Origin: Desulfovibrio gilichinskyi
GTDB lineage: Bacteria; Desulfobacterota; Desulfovibrionia; Desulfovibrionales; Desulfovibrionaceae
Assembly (NCBI RefSeq): GCF_900177375.1
Contig: NZ_FWZU01000001.1
Location: 496,001-560,000, forward strand
DNA length: 64,000 bases
Direction: 5' to 3'
Below, in pieces: positions 18,338-27,222 of this stretch. Below the pieces are notes generated by a model. It was given only the letters and a program-made list of their open reading frames with translations, had not been told where the DNA came from and searched no databases. Position 1 is the first letter of the stretch; each line of letters starts with the position of its first letter. A program made the position numbers and the translations under genes.

Positions 18338-19987
18338 TTATTTATCAGGCGATTGTGAAACAGTAAAAAAAGGATCTCCATTTAAATTAAAAGTTGAAAT
18401 TTCATTACCATACGTAATACTATTCATCTTTGAGAGTCCTGATTTAATTACTTCTGACATTTTAATGAAAGTTTCTACCTTTTGTTTAGAGTTTTTAAGC
18501 GTGATATAGCCGTCACCTCCACTGGCTAAGAATGAATTGGTGGCGATAGAATACATCTTGTCATTCACTATAGGAATATAATTACCTGATTTGTCATGAA
18601 TTTTAATATTTGAAATTCTTGAACCGTGAGTTTTGATGCTGATAACTTTTCCCTGCTTGGTTATATTAAGTGTTTGCGGGGTTCCATTTAAATCCAGTGT
18701 ATATTGTACTCCAGCGGTTTGCAGGTAGGCTCCTGAAGATTCTGGAAGATTTTGAACTGAGCGTTCGAGCACCTGTTTCAGTTCTTCGCCTGTGATTTTA
18801 ATGATTGTCACAGTATTGCCGAACGGTAGCATTGTGTCGATATCACTGGCATATATAGGTCCGGCAGGAATAATTTTGTTTCCCCTGATTCCGCCGCTGT
18901 TTTGGAATGCAATGTCTGTTTTGAATTTGTCCATAAGAATCTTGCTGATTATTTTACCTGCGGGTTCGTCTTGGATTCTTATAGATTTTACTTCTGTATC
19001 TAAAGGTTTTGTCGAGATTGTAAGCATTGCAGTAGATAGTTTTTTTGTCATGTGCGCTTTAATAAAGTCAAAAGTCTCTTTATTAGGCTGAATGCTGTTC
19101 GTAATAGGAATAATTGTCCATTCATGATTTTCTAAATGGCCATCGTCAATTCGCAGTTTTAAAACTCCGACAAATCGACCTCTGGCACCACCTTGAACCA
19201 TAAGACCTGTAGTAGGCCCATCGCGAGCAATAACCTCTTGCCCTGGAAAAATGTCTTTGTGAGTTTGCCCGCCGCAAATGATGTTGATTTCAGGAATAGA
19301 TTCAAGAATCAATTTTTGATCATCAATAGAAATATGACTTAGGAGTACAACAATGTCTGCGTGTTCCTCATTTACCAACTTACGAGCAGTTAGGCGGGCT
19401 ACTTCAAGCAGATCATGATTTACAGACGTAGTTGTTCCAGGATTTGAAATCATTGTTAATTCCGGTAGGATTAAACCCATAAACCCGATACGGACAAGGC
19501 CTCGTTCAATTACGGTGTACGGTTTTATATATTTAAGAAGTCTGCTTCCGGGATTAATTATAAGATTGCTTACAATTGTCGGGAAATTTTTATTTGCCAG
19601 ATATTTTGCCAAAATATTTGACCCGCGATCGAATTCATGGTTGCCAAGGGTTGAAATGTCAAAACCCATCCTGTTCATTGCATCCAAGACTACTTTGCCT
19701 TGATCATCTTGAATAGATTCTCCCATTAGGTCATCGCCGGTTGCAATTGTGATAGTTTTGTTTGGAAACTTTTGGCGATAAGATTCGAATACGGTTTGAA
19801 TTCTTGCAAATCCTCCGAAAGTCCGTAGCATATTGCCGTTGTTAAGTTCACTTTTTTCTGAGAAAGGAACTAGCTGACCGTTTAAACCAGAGGTTGTAAG
19901 TATTATAACATCCCATTTTGACGCACTGCAGGGTGTTGATAGCAGAATGAATGTAATTAGTGAGATTAGTATTGTTAACTGACGCAT
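18338..19987 (-). CDS. 5'-nucleotidase/UshA-like periplasmic protein with altered metal ligands
   Basis: Secreted protein of 549 residues from the preferred ATG 19987 (AAGGGT upstream, signal peptide ending about TPCSA at 22); the frame extends further upstream without a ribosome site. It has the metallophosphatase domain (GDDLMG 84-89, GNHEFDRG 115-122, LSHIS with H218) and an intact C-terminal substrate domain (NSGGIRG, TMLPFGNTV, SFLASGGDGY). However the first motif, normally NDxHG, reads SGLNG (D to G34, H to N36), and GGHTH reads GGQTH (H to Q241). By UshA structure these are metal ligands, so activity may be lost or changed. Convergent with the AI-2E gene. Confidence 0.85.
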   Translation of the reverse strand: MRQLTILISLITFILLSTPCSASKWDVIILTTSGLNGQLVPFSEKSELNNGNMLRTFGGFARIQTVFESYRQKFPNKTITIATGDDLMGESIQDDQGKVVLDAMNRMGFDISTLGNHEFDRGSNILAKYLANKNFPTIVSNLIINPGSRLLKYIKPYTVIERGLVRIGFMGLILPELTMISNPGTTTSVNHDLLEVARLTARKLVNEEHADIVVLLSHISIDDQKLILESIPEINIICGGQTHKDIFPGQEVIARDGPTTGLMVQGGARGRFVGVLKLRIDDGHLENHEWTIIPITNSIQPNKETFDFIKAHMTKKLSTAMLTISTKPLDTEVKSIRIQDEPAGKIISKILMDKFKTDIAFQNSGGIRGNKIIPAGPIYASDIDTMLPFGNTVTIIKITGEELKQVLERSVQNLPESSGAYLQTAGVQYTLDLNGTPQTLNITKQGKVISIKTHGSRISNIKIHDKSGNYIPIVNDKMYSIATNSFLASGGDGYITLKNSKQKVETFIKMSEVIKSGLSKMNSITYGNEISTFNLNGDPFFTVSQSPDK

Positions 19988-20132
19988 ACATGACCCTTCA
20001 TGCTTGTGAATGTTATATTTAAAATTATGATAATTTGAACGTAAGAATATTTTTAATAATTCGTTGTAGGTCACTTTTATTTTTTTTTCCAGTCTTCTTT
20101 AAATAACAAATTATGCCGGGAGTTCATTTAAA

Positions 20133-21377
20133 ATGCGGGTCTACTTGCCTTATAATATGTCAAAGTTGGTTCTTGTGTCTATATTTGCTTTTTTTATGCT
20201 GGCTGGCTGTGCAACCAAAAATGTTCAACCGGATGCCGTTAAAGGTTTTTTTCAAGTAGATAAGACTCAATTAAATTCAATTCTCAGCCGTTTGAATTCC
20301 GCAGATGGCGAAAAGCAGTCTTGGATAAGCCTTGCGTCAGGAATTAATGAAAACATTAAGTATCTTTCTAGAAAACAGGCTGATGATGTTGCTGTAAAAT
20401 ATGGCAACATGGAAATTACTTGGGGAATGCTGGCTCGGACTAATGAAGAGCTGTTAGAAATATTACCTGAGCTTGATGTTAGCCCAGACCTTTTAAAAGA
20501 TAAATTTGTCTGGTTTGCTCTATCTCCCCGTACTTTATTGACCGGGTATTATGAGCCTTATCTTGAAGCTTCGCTAACGCCGGACCCAGCTTATCCGTAT
20601 CCTTTGTACAGTGTTCCTGCCGATCTTAAAGTGTTGGATCTAGGTAAATTCCATTATCGCTGGAAAGGGGAACAGTTGATTTATAAAATTGAAGATGGGG
20701 CGGTTGTGCCGTATGATGACCGCAAAGCAATTGATTTTGAAGGTGCGTTAAAGAATAAAGGATTTGAAGTCGCTTGGGTCAAGAGTCTTGTTGACGTATT
20801 TATTCTGCAAATCCAAGGATCCGGAAGACTGTTGCTGGCAGACGGCAGTGTTAAGCATATTCTGTATGCCGGGAAAAATGGACAGAAATATGTGTCATTG
20901 GGGAAAGTCCTGATTGATAGAGGGCTTATGCCGAAAGAAGGAATGAGCATGCAGGGTATTAAACAATTCCTGAAGAATAACCCTGACCTTGTTGAAGAAT
21001 TGCTTATTACTAATCCCAGTTATGTGTTCTTCAGACTGGATGACTCCGGTCCGTACGGTGCCATGAATGCTCCGCTTACTCCTATGGCAAGTGTTGCTGT
21101 GGACAGCAGTGTTCTGCCGCTCGGGTCTATGGCTTTGCTTACAACAAAACTTCCCGAAGCTGGCGTTGACGATAAAAAACCGTTTACGAAAATAGTTATG
21201 GCGCAAGACAGAGGCGGGGCAATTAAAGGGACGAGAGTTGATTTATTTTGCGGGTCTGGTTCTGATGCTGAATTTTTAGCAGGGCATTTAAACTCATGGT
21301 CGCATATTTATATTCCCGTCAGCCGAGAAGCTCTCAATCAGTATTTACTCAAAAAATCTGACGAGTGTAAAAAATAG
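20133..21377 (+). CDS. mltA: membrane-bound lytic murein transglycosylase A
   Basis: Outer-membrane lipoprotein that cleaves peptidoglycan glycan strands to 1,6-anhydro products. The signal carries a lipobox LAGC with C26. The MltA beta-barrel region includes LLTGYYEPYLEASLT, and the C-terminal 3D domain has AQDRGGAIKGTRVDLFCG with the catalytic aspartates. At 414 residues it is in the usual range. The start at 20133 has GGGAG ten bases upstream; the internal ATG at 20157 has none. It is followed ten bases later by the MBL-fold gene, likely one transcript. Confidence 0.93.
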   Translation: MRVYLPYNMSKLVLVSIFAFFMLAGCATKNVQPDAVKGFFQVDKTQLNSILSRLNSADGEKQSWISLASGINENIKYLSRKQADDVAVKYGNMEITWGMLARTNEELLEILPELDVSPDLLKDKFVWFALSPRTLLTGYYEPYLEASLTPDPAYPYPLYSVPADLKVLDLGKFHYRWKGEQLIYKIEDGAVVPYDDRKAIDFEGALKNKGFEVAWVKSLVDVFILQIQGSGRLLLADGSVKHILYAGKNGQKYVSLGKVLIDRGLMPKEGMSMQGIKQFLKNNPDLVEELLITNPSYVFFRLDDSGPYGAMNAPLTPMASVAVDSSVLPLGSMALLTTKLPEAGVDDKKPFTKIVMAQDRGGAIKGTRVDLFCGSGSDAEFLAGHLNSWSHIYIPVSREALNQYLLKKSDECKK

Positions 21378-21386
21378 TTTTCCGTA

Positions 21387-22142
21387 ATGATTAAATTTAA
21401 GATTACCTATATTTTCCATAATTGTTTTGTTCTTGATGTTGGAAATTTGAGTATTGTTTTTGATATTCCTGCACAGAGATTCCGCATGCGCCGGACTCTG
21501 TCTGCATTAGAAGAAGCCATCCGCGGACGTGATGTTGTTGTATTTTTTTCTCACAGCCATTTGGATCATTTCGCTCCAGATTACATGGAAGTGTGTGGCT
21601 GTGCGAAATCTGTGAAAGCGGTGCTGGCTGATGATATCGGCGAGATGTATCAAAATGATTTTTTTGAAAACGCACTTGTTGTAGAGCCGGATGAAAAGTA
21701 TTTTTTTGAAAATCTAAAAATAGAAACTCTTATGTCGAATGACTTAGGTGTCGCTTTTATGATTGAAACAGCGGAAGGATTAAAAATATATAATGGCGGT
21801 GACTTAGCCTGCTGGGATTGGGATAATTCGTCCGAAGCTGAACAAAAATTTGCGAAAACCTTTTTTGAAAATGCGGCAGATAGAATTTCAGAATTTGGAT
21901 CGCATATTGCTTTTTCCAATGTTGAAAGACGGCTTGAGAGTTTAGCAGGCGGGCCGCTTTTAGTCGAAAAAGTGCAACCTCATATTTTTGTGCCGACTCA
22001 TGCTTTAGGGCGGACAGAGTGGCTTGAAGGGTTGCACGAACGCCTTGGAATTAAGCCATGCCGATACTTTAATTATCGCAGGCCCGGGGATTGCTGTACT
22101 TTTAAAGTAACTCCTTCCGCCACCCTGTTCGAAAGAGGTTAA
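21387..22142 (+). CDS. metallo-beta-lactamase-fold hydrolase
   Basis: Cytoplasmic protein of 251 residues. The metal motif HxHxDH is present as SHSHLDHF (about residues 55-60), with a later H in PTHALGRTEW. It resembles the UlaG/L-ascorbate lactonase-like or ribonuclease-related small MBL proteins, but lacks a distinctive substrate motif. Co-oriented ten bases behind mltA and followed by a terminator. The substrate is unknown. Confidence 0.8.
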   Translation: MIKFKITYIFHNCFVLDVGNLSIVFDIPAQRFRMRRTLSALEEAIRGRDVVVFFSHSHLDHFAPDYMEVCGCAKSVKAVLADDIGEMYQNDFFENALVVEPDEKYFFENLKIETLMSNDLGVAFMIETAEGLKIYNGGDLACWDWDNSSEAEQKFAKTFFENAADRISEFGSHIAFSNVERRLESLAGGPLLVEKVQPHIFVPTHALGRTEWLEGLHERLGIKPCRYFNYRRPGDCCTFKVTPSATLFERG

Positions 22143-22175
22143 GATTTTAATTCTTTTTTCAAATATTTTGAATGT

Positions 22176-22219
22176 AAAAACGCCCTCTGTTTAATTGTAT
22201 GACAGAGGGCGTTTTTTTT
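22176..22219. terminator. bidirectional intrinsic terminator
   Basis: AAAAACGCCCTCTGT / ACAGAGGGCGTTTTT with an 11-base loop, between the MBL-fold gene and the FmdB-like gene. Confidence 0.92.
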
Positions 22220-22236
22220 ACCAAACTAAAAATTAG

Positions 22237-22449
22237 TTATTTTTGAGATTTACACTCATGGCATGGTGACAATTTATACCCACCTTTACCTTTAGGGATA
22301 CCGTGAGGTCTGACATTTCCTTTGGAAAGCAGCTTTTCACATTCATTTTTTCCGCATTCCGGGCAAACAGCTTTTATATCTTTGCCAGGCATGACCAGTT
22401 CATCAAATTCTTTTCCGCACTTATCACATTTGAATTCATAAATGGGCAT
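22237..22449 (-). CDS. FmdB-type zinc-ribbon protein
   Basis: Protein of 70 residues beginning MPIYEFKCDKCGKEF, the signature of the FmdB/CxxC_CxxC_SSSS putative regulatory family: CxxC at 8-11 and CPEC at 34-37. A third pair CHEC is at the C-terminus (63-66). Members are named after a Methylobacterium regulator, but the molecular role is unknown. Single gene with the shared terminator at its 3' end. Confidence 0.9.
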   Translation of the reverse strand: MPIYEFKCDKCGKEFDELVMPGKDIKAVCPECGKNECEKLLSKGNVRPHGIPKGKGGYKLSPCHECKSQK

Positions 22450-22571
22450 CTGTGCTCCTTTCGTTCTATAAATTTATATAATGGAGCATTAACTCCTGTC
22501 TGTTTAACAGGGTCAGAGTTAAGAAAAAAAAGCAAGCTTATCAAGTAAAATCATAGAAAACTCATTTCTAC

Positions 22572-23570
22572 TTAAACACGTGTAGAAAGTAGTGTTCCGC
22601 CGCCGCTATATCCCATTCCCATCTGTGAGAAGAATCCGTTCATTTGAGAATATACTTGGTTGGCCTGTGCATCCTGCTGATCTTGAATTTTAGCTGCTTT
22701 ATCAAGAAGAGTGTTTATATTTTCATTGGTCTTCTTCAGTTCTGCCTGTTCTTTTTCCGTCAAGGATCTTTCTTTTGATAACTTTGTAAGTTCGTCTAAG
22801 CGTTCATCAAATCTGTTATAAAGAGTTTTTTCTATGTTACTAAGTCCATGAGTAACAATTTTCCCGGCAAGTTCTTCCATCTTTTTGATGATGTCGTCAG
22901 CTTTTTCTTTTTCGTCAGCGGTCAACTCTTTTTTAGTTGTGCCATTTATTTCGTCCATTTGCTTTCGCAGTTCATCCGCCGTGGTCTGTTCTTCTTCTGT
23001 GAGAGTTTTAGGGCCGTGAATGCCGAATAATTCTTTAAGTTCGGACTGAATAGATGATTCAACTTTTTTTTCTGCAGCGGTTAAAACTTTCCCGTCAGGG
23101 TAGTAGAGCTTGCGCAGTTCCCATTTAAGGCTCTCAGCTCGTTTGAGATCAGAACCAGTTGGCTCTTTTGTTGGTAAAATGTCGTAGAGTTTATCTAACT
23201 TACTTTGAATTTCATCTACCTTGGCTTGTTCTTCAACCGTCAATTTTTTAGGTTCTCCGGAAAGTCCGTAAAGATCGTCCAGTTGTGTTTTCAGCGCTTT
23301 GAACTGTGCTTCTTCCTCTTTACGAAGCTTACTGTCATCCACACCATAAATATTATTTATCTGTGAAAAGTATGAACCGACTTGTTGCTGTTCATCAGAA
23401 GTAAGTCCAAAACTTTGAGATGCAAATTGCATTTGAAGCTGCCTGCGGATTTGGCTTGGAGTCATTTCTTTTGTAATTTGAGGGGTGGATGTTTTAGCAG
23501 ACTCATTTGCAATGTTTGAGAAATAACTTCCAGCTGTTCCGCTTGTTAGCATACTTGCAGAGTTAATCAT
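22572..23570 (-). CDS. nine-repeat charged helical protein, unknown function
   Basis: Protein of 332 residues, no signal peptide or TM. After an N-terminal Ser/Thr/Gln-rich segment (1-54) it consists of about nine degenerate repeats of some 26 residues (55-294). Each follows the pattern x-L-T-x-x-E-x(6-8)-I/L-x3-L-x2-L-Y/F-G, e.g. KLTVEEQAKVDEIQSKLDKL (109-128), VLTAAEKKVESSIQSELKEL (162-181), TLTEEEQTTADELRKQMDEI (189-208) and ELTADEKEKADDIIKKMEEL (215-234). The C-terminus is Gln/Gly/Met-rich. Such repeats suggest a helical rod or a coiled-coil binding surface. AGGAG ribosome site upstream. I do not recognise a family. Confidence 0.8.
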   Translation of the reverse strand: MINSASMLTSGTAGSYFSNIANESAKTSTPQITKEMTPSQIRRQLQMQFASQSFGLTSDEQQQVGSYFSQINNIYGVDDSKLRKEEEAQFKALKTQLDDLYGLSGEPKKLTVEEQAKVDEIQSKLDKLYDILPTKEPTGSDLKRAESLKWELRKLYYPDGKVLTAAEKKVESSIQSELKELFGIHGPKTLTEEEQTTADELRKQMDEINGTTKKELTADEKEKADDIIKKMEELAGKIVTHGLSNIEKTLYNRFDERLDELTKLSKERSLTEKEQAELKKTNENINTLLDKAAKIQDQQDAQANQVYSQMNGFFSQMGMGYSGGGTLLSTRV

Positions 23571-23790
23571 GTCATGCTCCTGAAATTTTTATTCGAGAAA
23601 TATTTTCCGCATTGATTTGTATGGTGGGGGATATGCAATTCACAAACCAAATATTTAGTTTTGATAAAGTTGTATTAATGAATATTATGATTGCAGGAAT
23701 ATATGTAAAGCTGAAGGGTGGTTTAAACGGTTAAAATTGTAGTTAATTTGAGGTAGTCATAAAAAAATAGTTGATAAGGAGTTGCAAAAC

Positions 23791-23901
23791 ATGATCTTTT
23801 ATGCAAGGAATTATGGGTCCTATGGTTATAAGGATCTTTTTAAATATGGATATTTTCTTGCTTTGAAATCATCCTTCACTTATTCTTTTTATCTGTTTTA
23901 A
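23791..23901 (+). CDS. candidate 36-residue small ORF, aromatic-rich
   Basis: ATG preceded by AAGGAG (23776-23781) with an ideal nine-base spacer, stop at 23901, 26 bases before the next gene's ATG. The product is rich in Tyr and Phe (14 of 36), with a hydrophobic tail. It may be a leader/upstream ORF or a small membrane peptide, or a chance match. The 220 bases between it and the nine-repeat gene hold no other gene. Confidence 0.4.
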   Translation: MIFYARNYGSYGYKDLFKYGYFLALKSSFTYSFYLF

Positions 23902-23927
23902 ACATGACTAGTCAGGAGGAAATAAAA

Positions 23928-24383
23928 ATGAGCGCAGCATCTGAAAAAGTACATCAGATCGAAGATTATCAGAAAAAAGGGGAAACAGAAGGGCAGAATT
24001 TCGCAGAGGGAATCGGCGAATCAGCTCAGAAAGATATGGGTAAAGTAGCAGTCATCATATCTTTCATGGCGATTGTTCTTCTCGTAGTATTTTTCTATGG
24101 TCTAAACCAGAATTTAAGTAACCTGGCTACTGAAGTTAAAGATCTTCAGGGCGTTCGCGGACAGGTCGAAACTCTAAATACTCAGATGACAACTGTTGAT
24201 AACAGACTTGTTGAACTTGAAAAACTTCCGATCAGAACAAGAAATATTATTATGGACGGTATGATTGACGAGATGACTCAGAAAGCCAACTATATCAGCC
24301 AGCAGCTCACTCCTGAAGAGCAGGCTAAACTTGCTCAGGTTCAGGATTTACTCAAAGACGTTCAGTCCGGTCTCCAGAAATAA
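23928..24383 (+). CDS. single-TM coiled-coil protein, unknown function
   Basis: Protein of 151 residues. The start at 23928 has AGGAGG nine bases upstream; the in-frame ATG at 23904 contains that ribosome site and is less likely. An acidic N-terminal segment (about 1-37) is followed by one TM helix (about 40-60, VAVIISFMAIVLLVVFFYGL) and a predicted coiled coil (64-100), then helices to the end. The topology suggests a membrane-anchored scaffold with a soluble periplasmic or cytoplasmic coil. No family recognised. Strong terminator follows, so it is highly or independently expressed. Confidence 0.75.
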   Translation: MSAASEKVHQIEDYQKKGETEGQNFAEGIGESAQKDMGKVAVIISFMAIVLLVVFFYGLNQNLSNLATEVKDLQGVRGQVETLNTQMTTVDNRLVELEKLPIRTRNIIMDGMIDEMTQKANYISQQLTPEEQAKLAQVQDLLKDVQSGLQK

Positions 24384-24404
24384 AGATTTTGATTTAAAAA
24401 TATT

Positions 24405-24440
24405 AGGCGCGAAGAGTGGTTACTCTTCGCGCCTTTTTTT
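24405..24440 (+). terminator. strong intrinsic terminator
   Basis: GGCGCGAAGAGT-ggtt-ACTCTTCGCGCC, a 12-base perfect stem and seven T. It ends the coiled-coil gene. Confidence 0.95.
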
Positions 24441-24476
24441 ATGCCTGGCGATTATGTTCGAGAATCTTATTTCATT

Positions 24477-26585
24477 TTATTCTACTTTTTCACCAACTCT
24501 TGCAGTCACAATCTCAGCAAGGGGAACATCTCTGTCATAGCATATCAAACCGCAGCGTAGGCAGCGTGATGCTTCCAGCTTAAGCTGTTCTTCAGACAAA
24601 GCTCCTTCCACTTCACTAAACGTTGAAATCCTGTAAGAACCCTCGCAAAGATGAGGCATTGTGGCACGACATTTATTATCAACCCCGTCCACATCTTTAA
24701 AAAGTGTATAGGGAATTAATTTCCGCATAATATTATCGGCTACAGGTATTTCACCTTTTGTTAATAAAAAGTGGATAGATCGCGCAGCCCGGCGTCCTGC
24801 CCCTACTGCTGAAATAACAAGATCGGGGCCGCTGAACAGGTCTCCTCCTGCAAAAACATTAGGGACAGATGTTTGCAGGGTGTCAGGATCGGCGTTTACA
24901 GTTTTCCAACGGGTGAAGTCGATCGGACATTCTTCCGAGTCTTCCGAGTAAAAGCATGAAAGAGAAGGTTTTTGCCCAATCGCCGAGATAATAGTATCGG
25001 CAGGGTACCTGACCTCCGTCCCCTCTATCGGAATAGGTCTACAGCGTCCTGAATCATCAGGTTCGCCAAGTTTCATCTTTATACATTCGAGGTGAGTGGC
25101 GTGACCGTCTTCACCGATAATTACCCTGGTAGGAGCTGTTAAAAATACAAACTTAACGCCTTCTTCCTGCGCATCATTAATTTCGTCAACATGGGCCGGC
25201 ATTTCATTTTGCGTACGGCGATAGATGATAGTTACGTCACAGCCGAGTCTTATGCTTGTTCTTGCCGTATCAATTGCAGTGCTGCCGCCTCCGACAACTA
25301 AAACTTTCGGGCCGACCTCAGGAGGTTTATTAAGGCCGATCGCTGTGAGCATGTCTATTCCGCTGAGGACTCCTTCTGCCTCTTCTCCTTCAATTCTGAG
25401 GTTGCCGCTTGACCATGCACCAAGTCCCATAAAGAAGGCTTCAAAACCTTCTTTTTGGAGACCTTGAATAGTGAAATCAATTCCGAATTTTATATCTGTG
25501 CGGACTTCCATTCCTAAATCAAGAATTCCTTGAATTTCCCAGTCTAAATCTTTTTTAGGCAGTCTGTATTCAGGTATGCCGTAGCGGAGCTGCCCGCCGA
25601 GTGCTGGCATGGATTCAAAAATTGTAGGGCTGTGTCCGAGCCTGCGCAGGAAGTACGCGCATGAAAGTCCGGCTGGCCCGCCGCCGATAACTGCAACTCT
25701 ATGACCTGTCTCTTTAGCACAGGGGATTTCGAGGCGAAGATTGTTTTTCATTTCCCAGTCTGCAACAAATCTTTTGATCATATTGATTCCGACAGGCTCA
25801 TCAACATGTGTCCTGCGGCAAGCGGCTTCACAGGGGCGGGGACATATTCGTCCACATACAAGAAGTAATGGATTGCGTTCACGGATTGTATTCACTGCTC
25901 CGGCGTAATCTCCTTTTCCGGCCAGCTCGATGTATTTTGGAATATTAATCTGTCCCGGACATTTTTGACGACACGGCGCAAGGCAATCGTTAACTTCTTC
26001 CTGATGCAGGAGTCTTTCACTCATAGAAATAATTGAAAGGACATTCCGCGGGCAGGCATCAACGCATTTCCGGCATGATCTGCAAGCAAGTGGATCAACA
26101 ACAGGTAAGCCTTCCGGACCCATATGAATCGCATCAAACGGGCAGACGGATACGCATGTGCCGAACCCTAAGCATCCTTCGGGGCATGTTTTGCTTCCGT
26201 TGTAGAGTAGAGCCTGCGCGCGGCAATCCTTAGCTCCTTCATAACGGTACAATTCTTCAGCTCGCTTGCCTCCGGTGCAGTCTCTGAAGGCAAGTTCCGG
26301 TTCCATTTCTACAACTTCAAGTCCCATAACTGCCGCAACGGCCTTGGCGGCTTCAAGCCCGCCGATTACACAGACATTGGAGCCGGATTTACCATCGACA
26401 ACAGCGTTGGCAGCTCCGCTGCAACCGGCGTATCCACATCCTCCGCAGTTTACCCCGGGGAGAGCATTTTCAAGCAGTGCTATGCGCGGATCTTCTTTTA
26501 CGAATAGAATTTTGGAAGCCACAGCAAGAATCACAGCCGCGAAAAAGCCTAATCCGAAAAGAACAAGTATTGATGATGTAATCAT
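24477..26585 (-). CDS. rnfB: RnfB fused to a GltD/NfnB-like NAD(P)H oxidoreductase domain
   Basis: Protein of 702 residues. The first 190 are RnfB: an N-terminal TM, the 4Fe-4S motif NCGGCGYAGC...C (47-72), and a two-cluster ferredoxin (CPEGCLGFGTCVSVCP, about 134-149; CRSCRKCVDACP, 168-179). From about 198 it is a glutamate-synthase-small-subunit-like flavoprotein: Fe-S helical motif (CLAPCRQKCPG; CGRICPRPCEAAC), FAD site (VAVIGGGPAGLSCAY, about 297-311), NAD(P) site (VVGGGSTAIDTA) and a C-terminal CLRCGLIC. This domain resembles NfnB and the NADPH subunits of related complexes. Last gene of the Rnf operon. The fusion would link Rnf electrons directly to NAD(P)H; direction is not known. Confidence 0.88.
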   Translation of the reverse strand: MITSSILVLFGLGFFAAVILAVASKILFVKEDPRIALLENALPGVNCGGCGYAGCSGAANAVVDGKSGSNVCVIGGLEAAKAVAAVMGLEVVEMEPELAFRDCTGGKRAEELYRYEGAKDCRAQALLYNGSKTCPEGCLGFGTCVSVCPFDAIHMGPEGLPVVDPLACRSCRKCVDACPRNVLSIISMSERLLHQEEVNDCLAPCRQKCPGQINIPKYIELAGKGDYAGAVNTIRERNPLLLVCGRICPRPCEAACRRTHVDEPVGINMIKRFVADWEMKNNLRLEIPCAKETGHRVAVIGGGPAGLSCAYFLRRLGHSPTIFESMPALGGQLRYGIPEYRLPKKDLDWEIQGILDLGMEVRTDIKFGIDFTIQGLQKEGFEAFFMGLGAWSSGNLRIEGEEAEGVLSGIDMLTAIGLNKPPEVGPKVLVVGGGSTAIDTARTSIRLGCDVTIIYRRTQNEMPAHVDEINDAQEEGVKFVFLTAPTRVIIGEDGHATHLECIKMKLGEPDDSGRCRPIPIEGTEVRYPADTIISAIGQKPSLSCFYSEDSEECPIDFTRWKTVNADPDTLQTSVPNVFAGGDLFSGPDLVISAVGAGRRAARSIHFLLTKGEIPVADNIMRKLIPYTLFKDVDGVDNKCRATMPHLCEGSYRISTFSEVEGALSEEQLKLEASRCLRCGLICYDRDVPLAEIVTARVGEKVE

Positions 26586-26616
26586 TTCGTTCCGCCTGTG
26601 TCTGCGGTTGTGGTCA

Positions 26617-27192
26617 TCAGATCATTCCTTTGAACGCAAAAAACGCTAAAGACATGAGACCTACCATAATTAGAGCAACAGGGGTTCCTTTAAGTGCTTT
26701 AGGCACTCTGGAAACCTCAATTTTTTCACGTATTGCGGATAGTACAATCAGTGCGACCATGAAACCGATTCCTGATGCAAAAGAAAAAGCTACCGTTTTA
26801 ACGAAAGTAAATTCTTCGCGCTGACAAATGATGGCTATACCCATAACTGCGCAGTTTGTTGTGATCAGCGGTAGAAATATTCCGAGTGCTTTGTATAGCG
26901 GGGGGACAGCTTTTTTTAAAAACATTTCAACGAATTGTACCAGCGCGGCAATTACCAGAATAAAGGTTAAAGTTTGCAGATATTCAAGCCCTAGTGGAGT
27001 CAGCAGATATTGCTGGACTGCCCATGTTATTGAAGCCGCCAGTGTGGCAACAAAAACAACTGCGCTGCCCATGCCTATTGCCACAGAAATTTTTTTGGAT
27101 GTCCCGATAAACGGACAGTTGCCGAGGTATTGGGCCAGAACAATGTTATTTATAAATATGGCTGATATGAAAAGGAGAAAATATTCTTTCAT
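26617..27192 (-). CDS. rnfA: Rnf complex subunit RnfA
   Basis: Integral membrane subunit of the ion-translocating ferredoxin:NAD+ oxidoreductase. Six TM segments over 191 residues and the family motif NCPFIGTSKK near the start and NCAVMG in the middle (conserved membrane cysteines for an Fe-S site between RnfA and RnfE). Between rnfE and the rnfB fusion with 30-base gaps. Confidence 0.95.
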   Translation of the reverse strand: MKEYFLLFISAIFINNIVLAQYLGNCPFIGTSKKISVAIGMGSAVVFVATLAASITWAVQQYLLTPLGLEYLQTLTFILVIAALVQFVEMFLKKAVPPLYKALGIFLPLITTNCAVMGIAIICQREEFTFVKTVAFSFASGIGFMVALIVLSAIREKIEVSRVPKALKGTPVALIMVGLMSLAFFAFKGMI

Positions 27193-27222
27193 ATGCTTAT
27201 CTCTTGATGCTGAGTTATGAAA

